Below the pieces are notes generated by a model that saw only the letters and a program-made list of their open reading frames with translations, was not told where the DNA came from and did not search any database. A stretch of 64,000 nt of DNA. It comes from Rhodanobacter sp. 67-28. Lineage in GTDB: Bacteria; Pseudomonadota; Gammaproteobacteria; Xanthomonadales; Rhodanobacteraceae. The position numbers and the translations under genes were made by a program. The DNA lies in NCBI GenBank assembly GCA_001898415.1, contig MKTU01000054.1, positions 19,250 to 83,249 on the forward strand. The letters run 5' to 3'. Positions 27,001-34,941 of this stretch are shown one piece after another. Every line of letters begins with the position of its first letter. Position 1 is the stretch's first letter.

Positions 27001-27085
27001 CGGGGGCGAGTACACCACCTATCGCATGGCGGTATATCAGTCCCAGCCCCGTTACGTGCGCCTTGGCGTCAGTTACGACTTCTGA
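24038..27085 (+). CDS. Oar-like TonB-dependent receptor
   Basis: 1015 residues. A signal peptide (ALALFAGLAVSTGAIGQA) is followed by a carboxypeptidase regulatory-like domain (about 32-115, LPLGTYTVTLMKDGATV) and a plug domain (about 120-260, VITAEQLARLPLARSAEAI). A large beta-barrel follows, ending VRLGVSYDF with a terminal aromatic residue as required for outer-membrane assembly. Oar-like receptors import peptides or other large ligands using TonB energy. Location next to the hydroxyproline regulator makes collagen peptides the likely ligand. A classical terminator follows. Confidence 0.88.
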   Translation: MSKHVTRAALCRRNVLALALFAGLAVSTGAIGQATTGSIFGQAPVASGETVSVSNAAGLTRSVTVGAQGRYTFDNLPLGTYTVTLMKDGATVDSRSNVTLRVGGGTEVSFVAPGVKNLDVVTVSASSLPAIDVTGVDSRTVITAEQLARLPLARSAEAIALLAPGVVEGSGYFDGPTGGSVISFGGSSVTENAYYINGFNTTDPLSNFGGFALPYGSIDQQEILSGGYGAAYGRSDGGVISQVGKRGTNAWHFGGQVLWTPAFARGDQKDIYFVSGSDKGKLYDRNAQDKSWTTVASAYAGGPLIEDKLFLFASVEAERRQGNSIGSTDSPYDTRYRNDYPKWYAKLDWNINDSNILELTGASTKRSYSADRLAYDYDTGKTGALANRAIPTKTGADLYVAKFTSYLTDDLTLSAMYGRMDGTYFNQVTNLYPDIARLYSASKQNPALNGGTTIISPQTLGAVDDPTHTSRNTNLRLDLSYRLGSHTLSAGIDNQTIEDNNDGNRMADPGYAWEYNKGAAGTPIIGVPGADPYVAAPGTYPGGATGYYVAKYRRYGGGSVRVEQRAQYIEDSWQVSDRWLLKLGLRNDQFTNYNPGGEAYLRLTKPQWAPRVGFSWDVNGDSSFKVYGNAGRYFLALPATVAMRQAGAPLFTREYFTYTGIDSNGQPTGLTPIDTSRGPGAPISANREYGQPHDPKMVTATNLKSEYQDEFILGFDKKLGDTWVYGAKASYRNLRTAIDDYSDSGAIAAKMDRMGIDPGTYDANAISGAYLFNPGRTNILKVQKYDGSYYSVPMTTADFGFSSGIKRHYYGLELFLEHPFDGKWFGKVDYLFSRNYGNSEGQVRSDIGQVDVSATVDWDYAQVMEYANGELSNSRRHQIKAYGSYQLTPEWMLSGNLAIISGAPRSCLGMYGLDETNPGLGYGAYYHWCAGKVSRPGDAGHNPWQYTVSLSAEYRPLWADKKLGFNVMVYNVLNNRVTTQTDPFYGSTGGEYTTYRMAVYQSQPRYVRLGVSYDF

Positions 27086-27251
27086 CGGCGCGCGGCGCCG
27101 GCGGCATGGCTTGGCGGTATCGACAGGCCCGGCGCGTCGGACACTCCTCGGGAGCCTATGGAAAGGCGCTCCCGACACTCACGGTACGAAATGCACGTCA
27201 AGCGCGGGTTGCCGCGACAGGCCACCCGGCCCGGAGACTTTCCCCGAGGCT

Positions 27252-27283
27252 AAGCCGGCACAGGATGTGCCGGCTTCTTTTTC
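27252..27283 (+). terminator. Intrinsic terminator of the TonB receptor gene
   Basis: The stem AAGCCGGCAC (27252-27261) pairs with 27267-27276 around an AGGAT loop and is followed by CTTTTTCC. It lies about 165 bases after the stop codon. Confidence 0.85.
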
Positions 27284-27284
27284 C

Positions 27285-27313
27285 GGTCGCGCGACGCTGC
27301 AGCCGCTCCTACA
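27285..27313. repeat. Degenerate REP-like element at the end of the cardiolipin synthase gene
   Basis: Read on the minus strand it is GTAGGAGCGGCTGCAGCG, a GTAG head followed by an imperfect short palindrome. It is like the REP at 4889-4951 but with a weaker stem. It overlaps the 3' end of the phospholipase D family gene. Confidence 0.4.
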
Positions 27314-28700
27314 GCAACGGATCGAACAGCCGCGCCACGTGCATCGCGACGCGGCGAAGATACGACGCGTCGCGATACTCGCGCTCGTCGATCGCCACGG
27401 CACGACTGAAGTCCGTGCGCAGCATCGCTTCGACTTCGCCGGCGAACGCCCCGTCGACGACCAGCGCGCCGACTTCGAAGTTGAGTCGGAACGAGCGGCT
27501 GTCCAGATTCAGGCTGCCGATCGCGGCGGCATCGTCATCGATCAGCAGCGCCTTCTGGTGCAGGAAGCCCGGCTGGTAGCGGAACATGCCGATGCCGGCG
27601 CGCACCGCGTGGTAGGCGTGCAGGGTGGAGGCGAGGAACACGGTGTGGTGATCCGGTCGCGACGGGATCAGCACGCGCACATCGACCCCGCGCAGCACCG
27701 CCAGCTGCAATGCCGCGCGCACCGCGTGGTCGGGCACGAAGTACGGCGTGCTCAGCCACAGTCGCCGGCGTGCGGCGTGGATCGCCGCGGTGAAGAACAG
27801 CGAGCCGGTTTCCAGGCGGTCGGCGGGCCCGGCTGCGACCACCAGCGCGCTGGCGCGGCCTTCGTCCTGCGGTGCGTCCAGCAGCGGCGGCAGTTGCCCG
27901 GTGATCCATTGCCAGTCGTCGGCGAACACCTGCTGCAGGTCGGCCACCGCCGGCCCGCACAGTTCCAGCATGGTGTCGCGCCACGGCGACAGCGGCGGCT
28001 TGCGACCCAGGTATTCATCGCCGGCGTTGAGGCCGCCGACGAAGCCGCGTGCGCCGTCGACCACCACGATCTTGCGATGGTTGCGGAAGTTGAGCTGGAA
28101 GCGGTTGCGCAGGCGATGCGTGGCGAAGCGGTGGATCGCCACGCCGCCCTCGCGCAGCGCCTGCACGTAGCGGCGCGGCAGCGCATGGCTGCCGACGCCG
28201 TCGAACAGCACGCACACTTGCACGCCGGCGGCCGCGCGCTGCAGCAGCACCTGCTGCAGGCGCCGGCCCAGCGCGTCGTCGTGGATCACGAAAAACTGCA
28301 CCAGCAGGCAATGCTCGGCCGTTGCCATCGCGGCCAGCATCGCCGCGAAGGTGCCTTCGCCGTCGATCAGCAGGCGCAGGCGATGGCCGCTGCGGAACGG
28401 CCGTCGCTGCAGCGCGCTGATCGCGGCGAAGCGTGCGCAGGCCGGCTCGACGGTCGCGGCTTCCGTGTTCGCCGTCACCGGCTGCGATGTCGGCGCGCCG
28501 TGGCCGGCGTGGTAGCCGAAGAACCGGCTGGAGCCCAGGTAGAGATAGGGCAGCAAGGTCACGTACGGCAGCAGCAACAGGCCCAGCATCCAGCCGATCG
28601 CACCCTGCGGCGTGCGCGCGTGGCGGATCGCGTGCAAGGCCGACAGCGCGCCGAGCAGATGCAGTGCGACGATGCAGGCGGTGAGGACGCTGGCAGTCAT
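27309..28700 (-). CDS. Cardiolipin synthase-like phospholipase D protein
   Basis: 463 residues. Two N-terminal membrane helices (VLTACIVALHLLGALSA and GAIGWMLGLLLLPYVTLL) are followed by two PLD motifs: His208-Lys210-Asp215 (NHRKIVVVD) and His381-Lys383-Asp388 (LHQKALLID). This is the ClsA-type arrangement, joining phosphatidylglycerol molecules into cardiolipin at the inner membrane. The length (460-480) is normal for the family. It is followed upstream by an FAD/NAD(P) protein gene 18 bases away on the same strand. Confidence 0.9.
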   Translation of the reverse strand: MTASVLTACIVALHLLGALSALHAIRHARTPQGAIGWMLGLLLLPYVTLLPYLYLGSSRFFGYHAGHGAPTSQPVTANTEAATVEPACARFAAISALQRRPFRSGHRLRLLIDGEGTFAAMLAAMATAEHCLLVQFFVIHDDALGRRLQQVLLQRAAAGVQVCVLFDGVGSHALPRRYVQALREGGVAIHRFATHRLRNRFQLNFRNHRKIVVVDGARGFVGGLNAGDEYLGRKPPLSPWRDTMLELCGPAVADLQQVFADDWQWITGQLPPLLDAPQDEGRASALVVAAGPADRLETGSLFFTAAIHAARRRLWLSTPYFVPDHAVRAALQLAVLRGVDVRVLIPSRPDHHTVFLASTLHAYHAVRAGIGMFRYQPGFLHQKALLIDDDAAAIGSLNLDSRSFRLNFEVGALVVDGAFAGEVEAMLRTDFSRAVAIDEREYRDASYLRRVAMHVARLFDPLL

Positions 28701-28718
28701 GGTGACGGCCGCGCCGGT

Positions 28719-30086
28719 TCAGCCGGCCAGGATCTGGTCGGCCAGGTTGCGGGCCTGCTGGCGGATTTCCGGCATCGCGGTGGATTCCCACAAGGTGCCG
28801 CGCAGCAGGCTGCCGATGGCGAACAGGTGCGGCCACGGCTGGCCGTCATGATGCAGGCGGCCATCGCGGCTGGCCACCAGGCCGAGGCCGAGCGGATCGC
28901 CGGTGACGTGGGCATTGGTGAGCAACTGGCGCACCAGTCGATGACGGCTGTGCCGCACGTCGGTGGCCAGCCCGGTGGTCTGGATCGCCAGGTCGGTGTG
29001 CTGTACCTCGCTGTGCCCGGCGTGCCGGAACTGCAACTGCAGGCCCTGACCGCTCGGCTCAGCGGCCTGCAGGCGGCCGCGTCGGCGCTGCAGGCGACCT
29101 TGCTGTTCGAGCGCGACGATGGCCTCGTGCACCTGCGGCGGCATGCGGTGGCGCGCACGTTCCCACGCCCAGCGGGCATGCCGCATGAAGCGCGCGCGCT
29201 GCTCGGGCGGCAGCTCGCCCCACAGGTCCGGCAGGTGTGGGCGCAGACTGTCGACGACGGTGCGCCACTCGATGCCATGCGGCGCGATCGCCTCCCGCAA
29301 CAGGTGCATCCAGCGGCGGATCTCCGGTCCGTCGCGCATGGCATCCACCAGCTCGGCGCTGTCGCCGGCAGGCGTGCCGGCATGGGCCAGGTGCGCCTCG
29401 GGCAGCAGGCCATGGCGCGAGGTGGCGACGAAGGTGGTGTGTGGCCAGCGCGCGGAGAGTTCCAGCAACACGTCGACCGCGGTGAGCCCCAGGCCGATCA
29501 CCGCCACGGTACGCGGTGGCGGCACCGCGTCGAGCTGCGCCAGCCAGGGCCACGGGTCGACGATGTAGCGACCGCTGTCCAGCGCGGCCGCGCTCACGCC
29601 CTTCAGCGGCTGCGGCGGCAGTGCACCCAGCGCCAGCACGGCGGCATCGGCGCGATGGCTGCGTTCGCCGTGGATCACGGTGACGCCGTCGCGTTCGGGC
29701 ACCAGCGCATCGACCTCGAACGGCACCACGTTGACGTGATGATGGCCGCGCGCCATGCCCTGCTGCAGTGCGCGGGCCACCTCGGCCTCCAGGTAGTCGC
29801 CGTAGCGCCGGCGCGGCAGGAAATCGGTGCCGCCGATCGCCGGGTCGTCGCGCTGCACGAAATCCAGGAAGCCCTGCGGCTTGCCGGCGAACATGCCCAT
29901 CGACGCGGCGCGCACGTTCAGCAGGTGGCGCTCCGAGCCGGTGCCGTAGGCCACGCCGCGCACCGATCCGCCGGCACCGGTGAACCAGTCCAGTTGCAGC
30001 GGTTGCGGCGGCTCGCGCTCCAGCAGCTCACTGAGCAGGCTGGCGGCCGCGGCGCCGCCGCCGATGATGGCGACCCGTCGAAACAT
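28719..30086 (-). CDS. FAD/NAD(P)-binding protein (PF13454 type)
   Basis: 455 residues. An FAD Rossmann motif (VAIIGGGAAAASLL) lies at the N-terminus with the FAD-binding LLNVRAASMGMF segment following. A second dinucleotide site, VAVIGLGLTAVDVLLEL, is near residue 190, and the C-terminus reads HLFAIGSLLRGTLWESTAMPEIR. Family members include HCN-synthase-like and hydroxyacylglutathione-associated oxidoreductases, mostly uncharacterised. The gene sits 32 bases after the cysteine dioxygenase-like gene, suggesting a joint sulfur or thiol-related role. Confidence 0.8.
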   Translation of the reverse strand: MFRRVAIIGGGAAAASLLSELLEREPPQPLQLDWFTGAGGSVRGVAYGTGSERHLLNVRAASMGMFAGKPQGFLDFVQRDDPAIGGTDFLPRRRYGDYLEAEVARALQQGMARGHHHVNVVPFEVDALVPERDGVTVIHGERSHRADAAVLALGALPPQPLKGVSAAALDSGRYIVDPWPWLAQLDAVPPPRTVAVIGLGLTAVDVLLELSARWPHTTFVATSRHGLLPEAHLAHAGTPAGDSAELVDAMRDGPEIRRWMHLLREAIAPHGIEWRTVVDSLRPHLPDLWGELPPEQRARFMRHARWAWERARHRMPPQVHEAIVALEQQGRLQRRRGRLQAAEPSGQGLQLQFRHAGHSEVQHTDLAIQTTGLATDVRHSRHRLVRQLLTNAHVTGDPLGLGLVASRDGRLHHDGQPWPHLFAIGSLLRGTLWESTAMPEIRQQARNLADQILAG

Positions 30087-30118
30087 GCGGTTTTCCTGTT
30101 CCCCTGGCGTGGCGTCGG

Positions 30119-30697
30119 TCAGGCCGGCCAGTGCCCGGCCACGGCGCAGTCGGTGGCCCGCGCGGTCCACGGCCCGGCGGGTGCGGTCTGCTCGTATGCC
30201 TGATAGTGGTTCAGTTCGCCGCCGTAGACGTGCAGGGTGAGCGCGGTCTCGTGCTGGGACAGATTGCGGCAGCGGTGCACGTGATTGGGGTCGCCCTCGA
30301 ACCAGATGCCGTCGCCGGGGCCGAGCCAGTCGCGGCCCAGCGCGCGCAAGGTGCCCGAGCCCGGGTCGCGGCGCCACGACTGCACTTCCAGCGCACCGAC
30401 CAGGGCCAGCTCCAGCCCCCACAGGCCGGCATGATCGTGCACCGGCGTGCAATGGTTTGCCGGCCACGCCATCACCAGCATGCTGACCGGCGGCTGGTTG
30501 CGCTGCGCCAGCTGCCAGCGACCGAGGCCTTGCCCGCGCCGCGGCAGGCGCGCCAGCCGCGCAGCGATCGCCGCGTTGTCGCGGTGCACCAGCTGCCCCA
30601 GCTCGCGTGCCATCGAAGCCAGGTCCGGGTGCGCCACGCTTGCGTGCTCCAGCGCGATCTCGCGCAACAGCTTCAAGGTTCGCCGTGGTCTGCCCAT
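30119..30697 (-). CDS. Cysteine dioxygenase family protein
   Basis: 192 residues of the cupin fold. Iron ligands are seen as His87 and His89 (TPVHDHAG) and His139/141 (DPNHVHR). Bacterial cysteine (or 3-mercaptopropionate) dioxygenases of this length add O2 to a thiol to give a sulfinate. The Cys cross-linked to Tyr in mammalian enzymes is not obvious here, as in most bacterial forms. It is likely co-transcribed with the downstream FAD protein. Confidence 0.83.
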   Translation of the reverse strand: MGRPRRTLKLLREIALEHASVAHPDLASMARELGQLVHRDNAAIAARLARLPRRGQGLGRWQLAQRNQPPVSMLVMAWPANHCTPVHDHAGLWGLELALVGALEVQSWRRDPGSGTLRALGRDWLGPGDGIWFEGDPNHVHRCRNLSQHETALTLHVYGGELNHYQAYEQTAPAGPWTARATDCAVAGHWPA

Positions 30698-30989
30698 GCG
30701 GGCCTCCCAGCAGGATAAAGGGGCGCCAGTGGATCATGCGCCCGGTTAAAGTGGCGTAAGCCGGCCGGGGCGACGGGCTCCCCAATCGATCCGGCCAGGC
30801 TCGGAGCGGTCCGTGGAAATCCGGCGCGTGCCACCCACGCCCGTTATCGCAGGTTTTTCCGTTTTCCTCTCAACCGATCCGGCTGAGCGTAGCCGCGCGC
30901 GGCGAAGTCGAAGCCTCGCCGCGCGAGGCTCTTCGACTCCGCCGCGGCGCGGCTACGCTCAGAGAGATCGTGAAAACCGGCCGCCGCGG
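30698..30989. other. Intergenic stretch with a long palindrome
   Basis: 292 bases between the dioxygenase-like gene and the TonB-like gene. It holds the 80-base inverted repeat described separately and otherwise nothing recognisable. Confidence 0.55.
30883..30962. repeat. 80-base nested inverted repeat
   Basis: The left arm 30883-30913 (CTGAGCGTAGCCGCGC...) pairs with the right arm 30929-30962, with a few mismatches or bulges. Inside lies a smaller palindrome CCTCG-N5-CGAGG (30914-30928). It sits 27 bases after the stop codon of the TonB-like gene and could end its transcript or be a mobile palindromic repeat. Confidence 0.7.
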
Positions 30990-31646
30990 TCAGCCGCGCA
31001 GGGTGAACGTGACCGGCACGCTGGCCCAGGCGCGGGTCGCGTGCCCGTTGACGATGGCCGGCTGGAAGCGCCAGTGCGCCAGGACCTGCTCGCGGGCGCT
31101 GCGGTCGAGTTCCGCGTGGCCGCTGCTGCGCAGCACGCCGACTTCGAGCGGCTTGCCGGTCTCGTCCACCAGGACGCGCAGCACCACCGTACCCTCCAGA
31201 TGCCCGCGCAAGGCATGCGCCGGGTAAGTGATGGGGTGGGCCAGGTAGGCGAGGCTGGCTTCGACCGCGGCGACGGGTGCCGGGGTGCCGCTGTCCGTTG
31301 CCGCAGCCGGCGCCGCGTCTTGCACGGGCGCGGCGGGCTGGCCGTCGGCGACTGGCATCGACGGTACACGGGCCACCACCGGATGCGGCATCACCTGCGG
31401 CGTGGGCAGCGCCTGGGGCAGCGGCTTGAGTTCCACCGGCGGCGGTGCCGGCGGCTGCGGGGACGGCGATATCAGGCGCACCAGCGCCGGCGGCGGGACG
31501 AGTCGGGGCAGGGTCGGCAGCGACACCGGCAGCGGCCGTGCGGCGATCAGGATCACGGCAAGGTTCAGTGCGATGGCCGCACTGAGCGCGGCGATGCGGG
31601 CGGGTTCCGGGCGGGCTTGGGCAAGCGGCAGGCTGATGGAAGACAT
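30990..31646 (-). CDS. TonB family energy transducer-like protein
   Basis: 218 residues. One N-terminal membrane anchor (IAALSAAIALNLAVILIAA) is followed by a proline-rich periplasmic spacer (PSPQPPAPPPVELKPLP) and a C-terminal TonB domain (GTVVLRVLVDETGKPLEVGVLRSSG ... VLAHWRFQPA). It spans the periplasm to energise outer-membrane receptors, possibly including the Oar-like receptor in this window. No ExbB/ExbD genes are adjacent, so it is an orphan TonB. Confidence 0.87.
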   Translation of the reverse strand: MSSISLPLAQARPEPARIAALSAAIALNLAVILIAARPLPVSLPTLPRLVPPPALVRLISPSPQPPAPPPVELKPLPQALPTPQVMPHPVVARVPSMPVADGQPAAPVQDAAPAAATDSGTPAPVAAVEASLAYLAHPITYPAHALRGHLEGTVVLRVLVDETGKPLEVGVLRSSGHAELDRSAREQVLAHWRFQPAIVNGHATRAWASVPVTFTLRG

Positions 31647-31879
31647 GACGACCTCCTGGCTGCATGGCGGGAGCGGCAGTCACGCGGCTCGCGCCGGGGG
31701 ATCGTGCTGTCGCGCCTGCAGCCTATGCCTGTTGCGCCGACGCGCGCAAGTGGACGGCTGGACGTCCATCTGCCGCCAGGCCTCGCGTACGGCGATCGGC
31801 GAACGACGCAGGTGGCATCGGGCGCAACCTCTGCGACAATCGTCCCGCGGCGACGGGCCGATTCCACGGGAGCCAAGAC

Positions 31880-32314
31880 ATGCGCATGAACATCTGGTGG
31901 GCCGCGGGTCTGCTGGCGGCGGCGTCGATGCTGTCGGTATCGACGGCGCGGGCGGGCGACATCTCGTGCAAGATGACGTTCCAGCTGTCCGGCTGGTCGG
32001 TGTTCTACAAGACTGCCAGGGGCACCGGCACGGTCCGTTGCAGCAACGGCCAGAGCCTGCAGGTGAAGCTGCGCGCCAAGGGCGGCGGGCTGACCTTCGG
32101 CAAGACGAAGATCACCGACGGCATCGGCAAGTTCACTGGCGTCAGCAACGTGCGCGACGTGCTGGGCCACTATGCCGAAGCGGTGGCGCACGCAGGCGCG
32201 GAGAAGTCGGCGGCGGCGCAGGTGCTGACCAAGGGCAATGTCTCGCTGGCGCTCAGCGGCAAGGGCGAGGGCTGGAACCTCGGCGTGGCGTTCGGCGCGT
32301 TCATCATCGAATAG
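31880..32314 (+). CDS. Exported hypothetical protein
   Basis: 144 residues with a signal peptide (WWAAGLLAAASMLSVSTARAG). The mature part is compact and glycine-rich (KMTFQLSGWSVFYKTARGTG ... GWNLGVAFGAFIIE) and shows an alternating hydrophobic pattern that suggests a beta-sheet protein. GGGAG lies upstream of the ATG at 31880. No family was recognised. It is divergent from the TonB-like gene. Confidence 0.75.
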   Translation: MRMNIWWAAGLLAAASMLSVSTARAGDISCKMTFQLSGWSVFYKTARGTGTVRCSNGQSLQVKLRAKGGGLTFGKTKITDGIGKFTGVSNVRDVLGHYAEAVAHAGAEKSAAAQVLTKGNVSLALSGKGEGWNLGVAFGAFIIE

Positions 32315-32408
32315 CGACACCGCGCGTGCGACCCTGTGCCAAGGCATGCAGGGGCGCACGTGCGCGATCAAGGTGTGTCGGCGCACCCCGCGCCACCGGA
32401 GGTTTCCG

Positions 32409-33077
32409 ATGTCCGCCACGTCCGGCGCAGTCATTCCCAGCTACAGCTTCGGCGATGAGCTGGCCAGCAGCATCATCCACGGGCTGGGCATCGTGCTCAG
32501 CATCGCCGGGCTGGCCACCCTGGTCGCGTTCGCGGCGCTGCACGGCAATGCAGTGGCGGTGGTCGCCTGCGCGGTGTTCGGCGCATCGCTGGTGCTGCTG
32601 TACACCGCCTCCACGCTCTACCACTCGATCCCCGCGGCGGGTGCCAAGCCCACCCTGCGCGCACTCGACCACATCGCGATCTACGTGCTGATCGCCGGCA
32701 CCTACACGCCGTTTTCCCTGATCGCCCTGCCGGCCACATGGGGCTGGAGCCTGTTCGCGGCGGTATGGGCGCTGGCGCTGGCCGGCAGCGTGCTGGAGCT
32801 GGGCCTGCTCAAGCGCTACCACAAGCTGGCGGTGCTGCTGTACGTGGGCATGGGCTGGATCGGGATGGTCGCGTTCAAGCCGCTCAGCGAACACCTGCAG
32901 GCCGGCGGCACCGCGCTGCTGGTGGCCGGCGGGCTGGCCTACACGCTGGGCGTGCCGTTCTACCTGTGGCGGCGGCTGCCGTTCCACCACGCGCTCTGGC
33001 ACCTGTTCGTGCTGACCGGCAGCGTGCTGCATTTCCTCGCGGTGTTGCTGTACGTGATCCCCGGCCCGCAGCGCTGA
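32409..33077 (+). CDS. Hemolysin III / PAQR family membrane protein
   Basis: 222 residues with seven membrane helices. It carries the family histidines: His early (SIIHGLGIVLSIAG), STLYHSIP with DHIAIYVLIAGTYTP, and HALWHLFVLTGSVLHF near the C-terminus. The three conserved His/Asp sites bind zinc in this superfamily. Despite the name, the bacterial role is unsettled (membrane homeostasis is likely). CCGGAGG precedes the ATG. It is convergent with the DUF456 gene. Confidence 0.9.
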   Translation: MSATSGAVIPSYSFGDELASSIIHGLGIVLSIAGLATLVAFAALHGNAVAVVACAVFGASLVLLYTASTLYHSIPAAGAKPTLRALDHIAIYVLIAGTYTPFSLIALPATWGWSLFAAVWALALAGSVLELGLLKRYHKLAVLLYVGMGWIGMVAFKPLSEHLQAGGTALLVAGGLAYTLGVPFYLWRRLPFHHALWHLFVLTGSVLHFLAVLLYVIPGPQR

Positions 33078-33086
33078 GAGGCGTGT

Positions 33087-33569
33087 TCAGCCCAGCAGCA
33101 TGGCCAGGCCGAACAGGCCGACCATCAGGAACGACAGCACCAGCTTGAGCAGCGTGCCGAACAGGAGCCCGAGCCAGGTACCCACGCCCACGTGGGTCGC
33201 GCGCAGCACGCTGTTGCCCGAGGACAACTCGCCCAGCAGCGCCCCCGCGAACGGCCCCAGGACCAGGCCGGGGATGCCGAAGAACATGCCCACCACGGTG
33301 CCGATGCCGGCGCCCCACAACGCGCGCCGGCTGGCGCCGACGCGCTTGGCGCCCAGCGCGCTGGCGACGAAATCGACGACCACCCCGACCGCGCCGATCG
33401 CGCCGATGGCCAGCAGCCACCACAGCCCGAGATGGCGGTAGCCATCCACCGCCGCCGCCAGCCAGATCCCGCCGAACACCATCGGAATGCCCGGCAGCAC
33501 CGGCAACACCGAGCCGGCCAGACCGCCGAGCATCAGCAGGGCGGCGAGGATGTAGAGGGCGATTTCCAT
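33087..33569 (-). CDS. DUF456 family membrane protein
   Basis: 160 residues with about four membrane segments and repeated Gly/Pro motifs (LPVLPGIPMVFGGIWLAA, GIPGLVLGPFAGALLGE) diagnostic for DUF456. These glycine-rich segments resemble glycine-zipper helices. Function unknown. It ends 10 bases from the hemolysin III gene end, convergent to it. Confidence 0.87.
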   Translation of the reverse strand: MEIALYILAALLMLGGLAGSVLPVLPGIPMVFGGIWLAAAVDGYRHLGLWWLLAIGAIGAVGVVVDFVASALGAKRVGASRRALWGAGIGTVVGMFFGIPGLVLGPFAGALLGELSSGNSVLRATHVGVGTWLGLLFGTLLKLVLSFLMVGLFGLAMLLG

Positions 33570-33693
33570 GGCGGGCTTCCGTTGGCGCGGTCACGCGGGA
33601 GTCACGGCCGCACGGCCATGGGGGTGGGGACACTATGGCATGCAACCGCGCGTCGTTCGCGCCATTCGCGGCCGTGGCCGGTCATCGGCGAAC

Positions 33694-33769
33694 TGCAGGA
33701 ACGCACCGTGTGCGCGATGCTTGCTTCTACGTGACGACCAGGTTGCGCACAGGGTGCGCTCCCGCAGCT
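33694..33769. repeat. Inverted pair of REP-like palindromes (REPIN-like)
   Basis: Two related hairpins in opposite orientation: ACGCACCGTGTGCG at 33701-33714 and GCGCACAGGGTGCGC at 33745-33759. Their outer sequences GCAGGA and TCCCGC are diverged forms of the GTAGGA head at 4951-4946. Paired, inverted REPs are the REPIN arrangement moved by RAYT transposases. It lies at the 3' end of the ferredoxin-NADP reductase gene. Confidence 0.6.
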
Positions 33770-34544
33770 ATTTCTCGACGAAGGCGCGTTCGACCACGTA
33801 ATCGCCCGGCTCGCGCGTGCGCGGCGAAGCTTCGAAACCACGGCCGTCGAGCAGGGTGCTGAGGTCGTCGAGCATGGCCGGGCTGCCGCACAGCATCACG
33901 CGGTCGGTTTCCGGGTTGAGCGGCGGCAGCCCGGTGGCCGCGCTCAGCGCGCCGTCGACGATCGCATCGGTGATGCGGCCGTGGTGGCGGAACGGCTCGC
34001 GCGTGACGGTGGGGTAGTAGATCAGCTTCTCGCGTACCAGCTCGCCCAGGTATTCGTGCTGCGGCAGCTCGTGCTCCAGGTAGTGCGCGTAGGCGAGATC
34101 GTCGATGCGGCGCACGCCGTGGGCCAGCACGATCCGGTCGAAGCGCTCGTAGGTGTGCGGGTCGCGAATGATGCTGAGGAACGGTGCCAGGCCGGTGCCG
34201 GTGCCGAGCAGGTACAGGTTGCGGCCGGGCTTGAGGTCGCCGAGCACCAGCGTGCCGGTGGGCTTGCGCGTGACGATCAGCGGGTCGCCGGGCTTGAGGT
34301 GCTGCAGGCGCGAGGTCAGCGGGCCGTCGGCGACCTTGATCGAGAAGAACTCCAGGTGTTCCTCCCAGCTGGCGCTGGCGATGGAATAGGCGCGCATCAG
34401 CGGGCGGGTTTCCGCCTCCAGGCCGATCATCACGAACTGGCCGCTGTCGAAGCGGAAGCCGGGGTCGCGGGTGGTGCGGAAGCTGAACAGCGTGTCGTTC
34501 CAGTGCTGCACGTCGATCACGTGCTCGGTTGCCATGGCCACCAT
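33768..34544 (-). CDS. fpr: Ferredoxin/flavodoxin-NADP reductase
   Basis: 258 residues. The FAD-binding RAYSIAS motif, the NADP-binding LLGTGTGLAPFLSIIRDP and the CGSPAMLDDLSTLLDGRGF stretch are clear, and the C-terminus ends in VEK as in bacterial Fpr subclass I. It shuttles electrons between NADPH and ferredoxin or flavodoxin, often in oxidative stress and Fe-S maintenance. The ATG at 34544 is the most likely start (MVAMATEHV); ATG 34535 is an alternative. Confidence 0.9.
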   Translation of the reverse strand: MVAMATEHVIDVQHWNDTLFSFRTTRDPGFRFDSGQFVMIGLEAETRPLMRAYSIASASWEEHLEFFSIKVADGPLTSRLQHLKPGDPLIVTRKPTGTLVLGDLKPGRNLYLLGTGTGLAPFLSIIRDPHTYERFDRIVLAHGVRRIDDLAYAHYLEHELPQHEYLGELVREKLIYYPTVTREPFRHHGRITDAIVDGALSAATGLPPLNPETDRVMLCGSPAMLDDLSTLLDGRGFEASPRTREPGDYVVERAFVEK

Positions 34545-34941
34545 CAGGGGGTTTCTCGTCCGGGTGATCGGCGGCGCAGGGCGCCGGCCGTCGGGTTGCA
34601 GGAGGTCGTGGCCGCGGCCATGCAGCGGGGCGCGAAGCGCGCGGCGGTCAACCTGCAAGGATACGCCAGCACCCCGGTGATCGCCGAATCGGATTCCGTG
34701 ACGGGTTGCCGCATCCCCCGTGCGGGCATCGTGTATCAGGTGATCGTAGGTCGCCGCCTACATCCTTGGCCTCCCGCGGATGGCAGCAGACGCGTTCTTG
34801 AACTACAGCCGCCGGCTGCGCATACTGCGACCGTTGCTCCGATCCGGCGGCGCCAGGCCGGACGGGAAGGAAGCCAGGGGGATTCCTAGGCACGCCGATC
34901 ACGGCGCGGCGGGGTTTTCTTGAGGTCGACTTCGGGAGCTG
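34545..34941. other. Intergenic stretch before the sigma-54 activator gene
   Basis: 397 bases between divergent genes. No supported gene, RNA or sigma-54 box was found. A GGGAGCTG ribosome site (34934-34941) precedes the activator ATG. Confidence 0.5.

Noticed and set aside
24866..27178. Minus-strand open frame of 770 codons opposite the TonB receptor
   Set aside because: Shadow of the receptor gene, with no ribosome site or recognised domain.
34545..34941. Small genes upstream of the sigma-54 activator
   Set aside because: Frames here are antisense extensions of fpr or lack ribosome sites and recognisable sequence.
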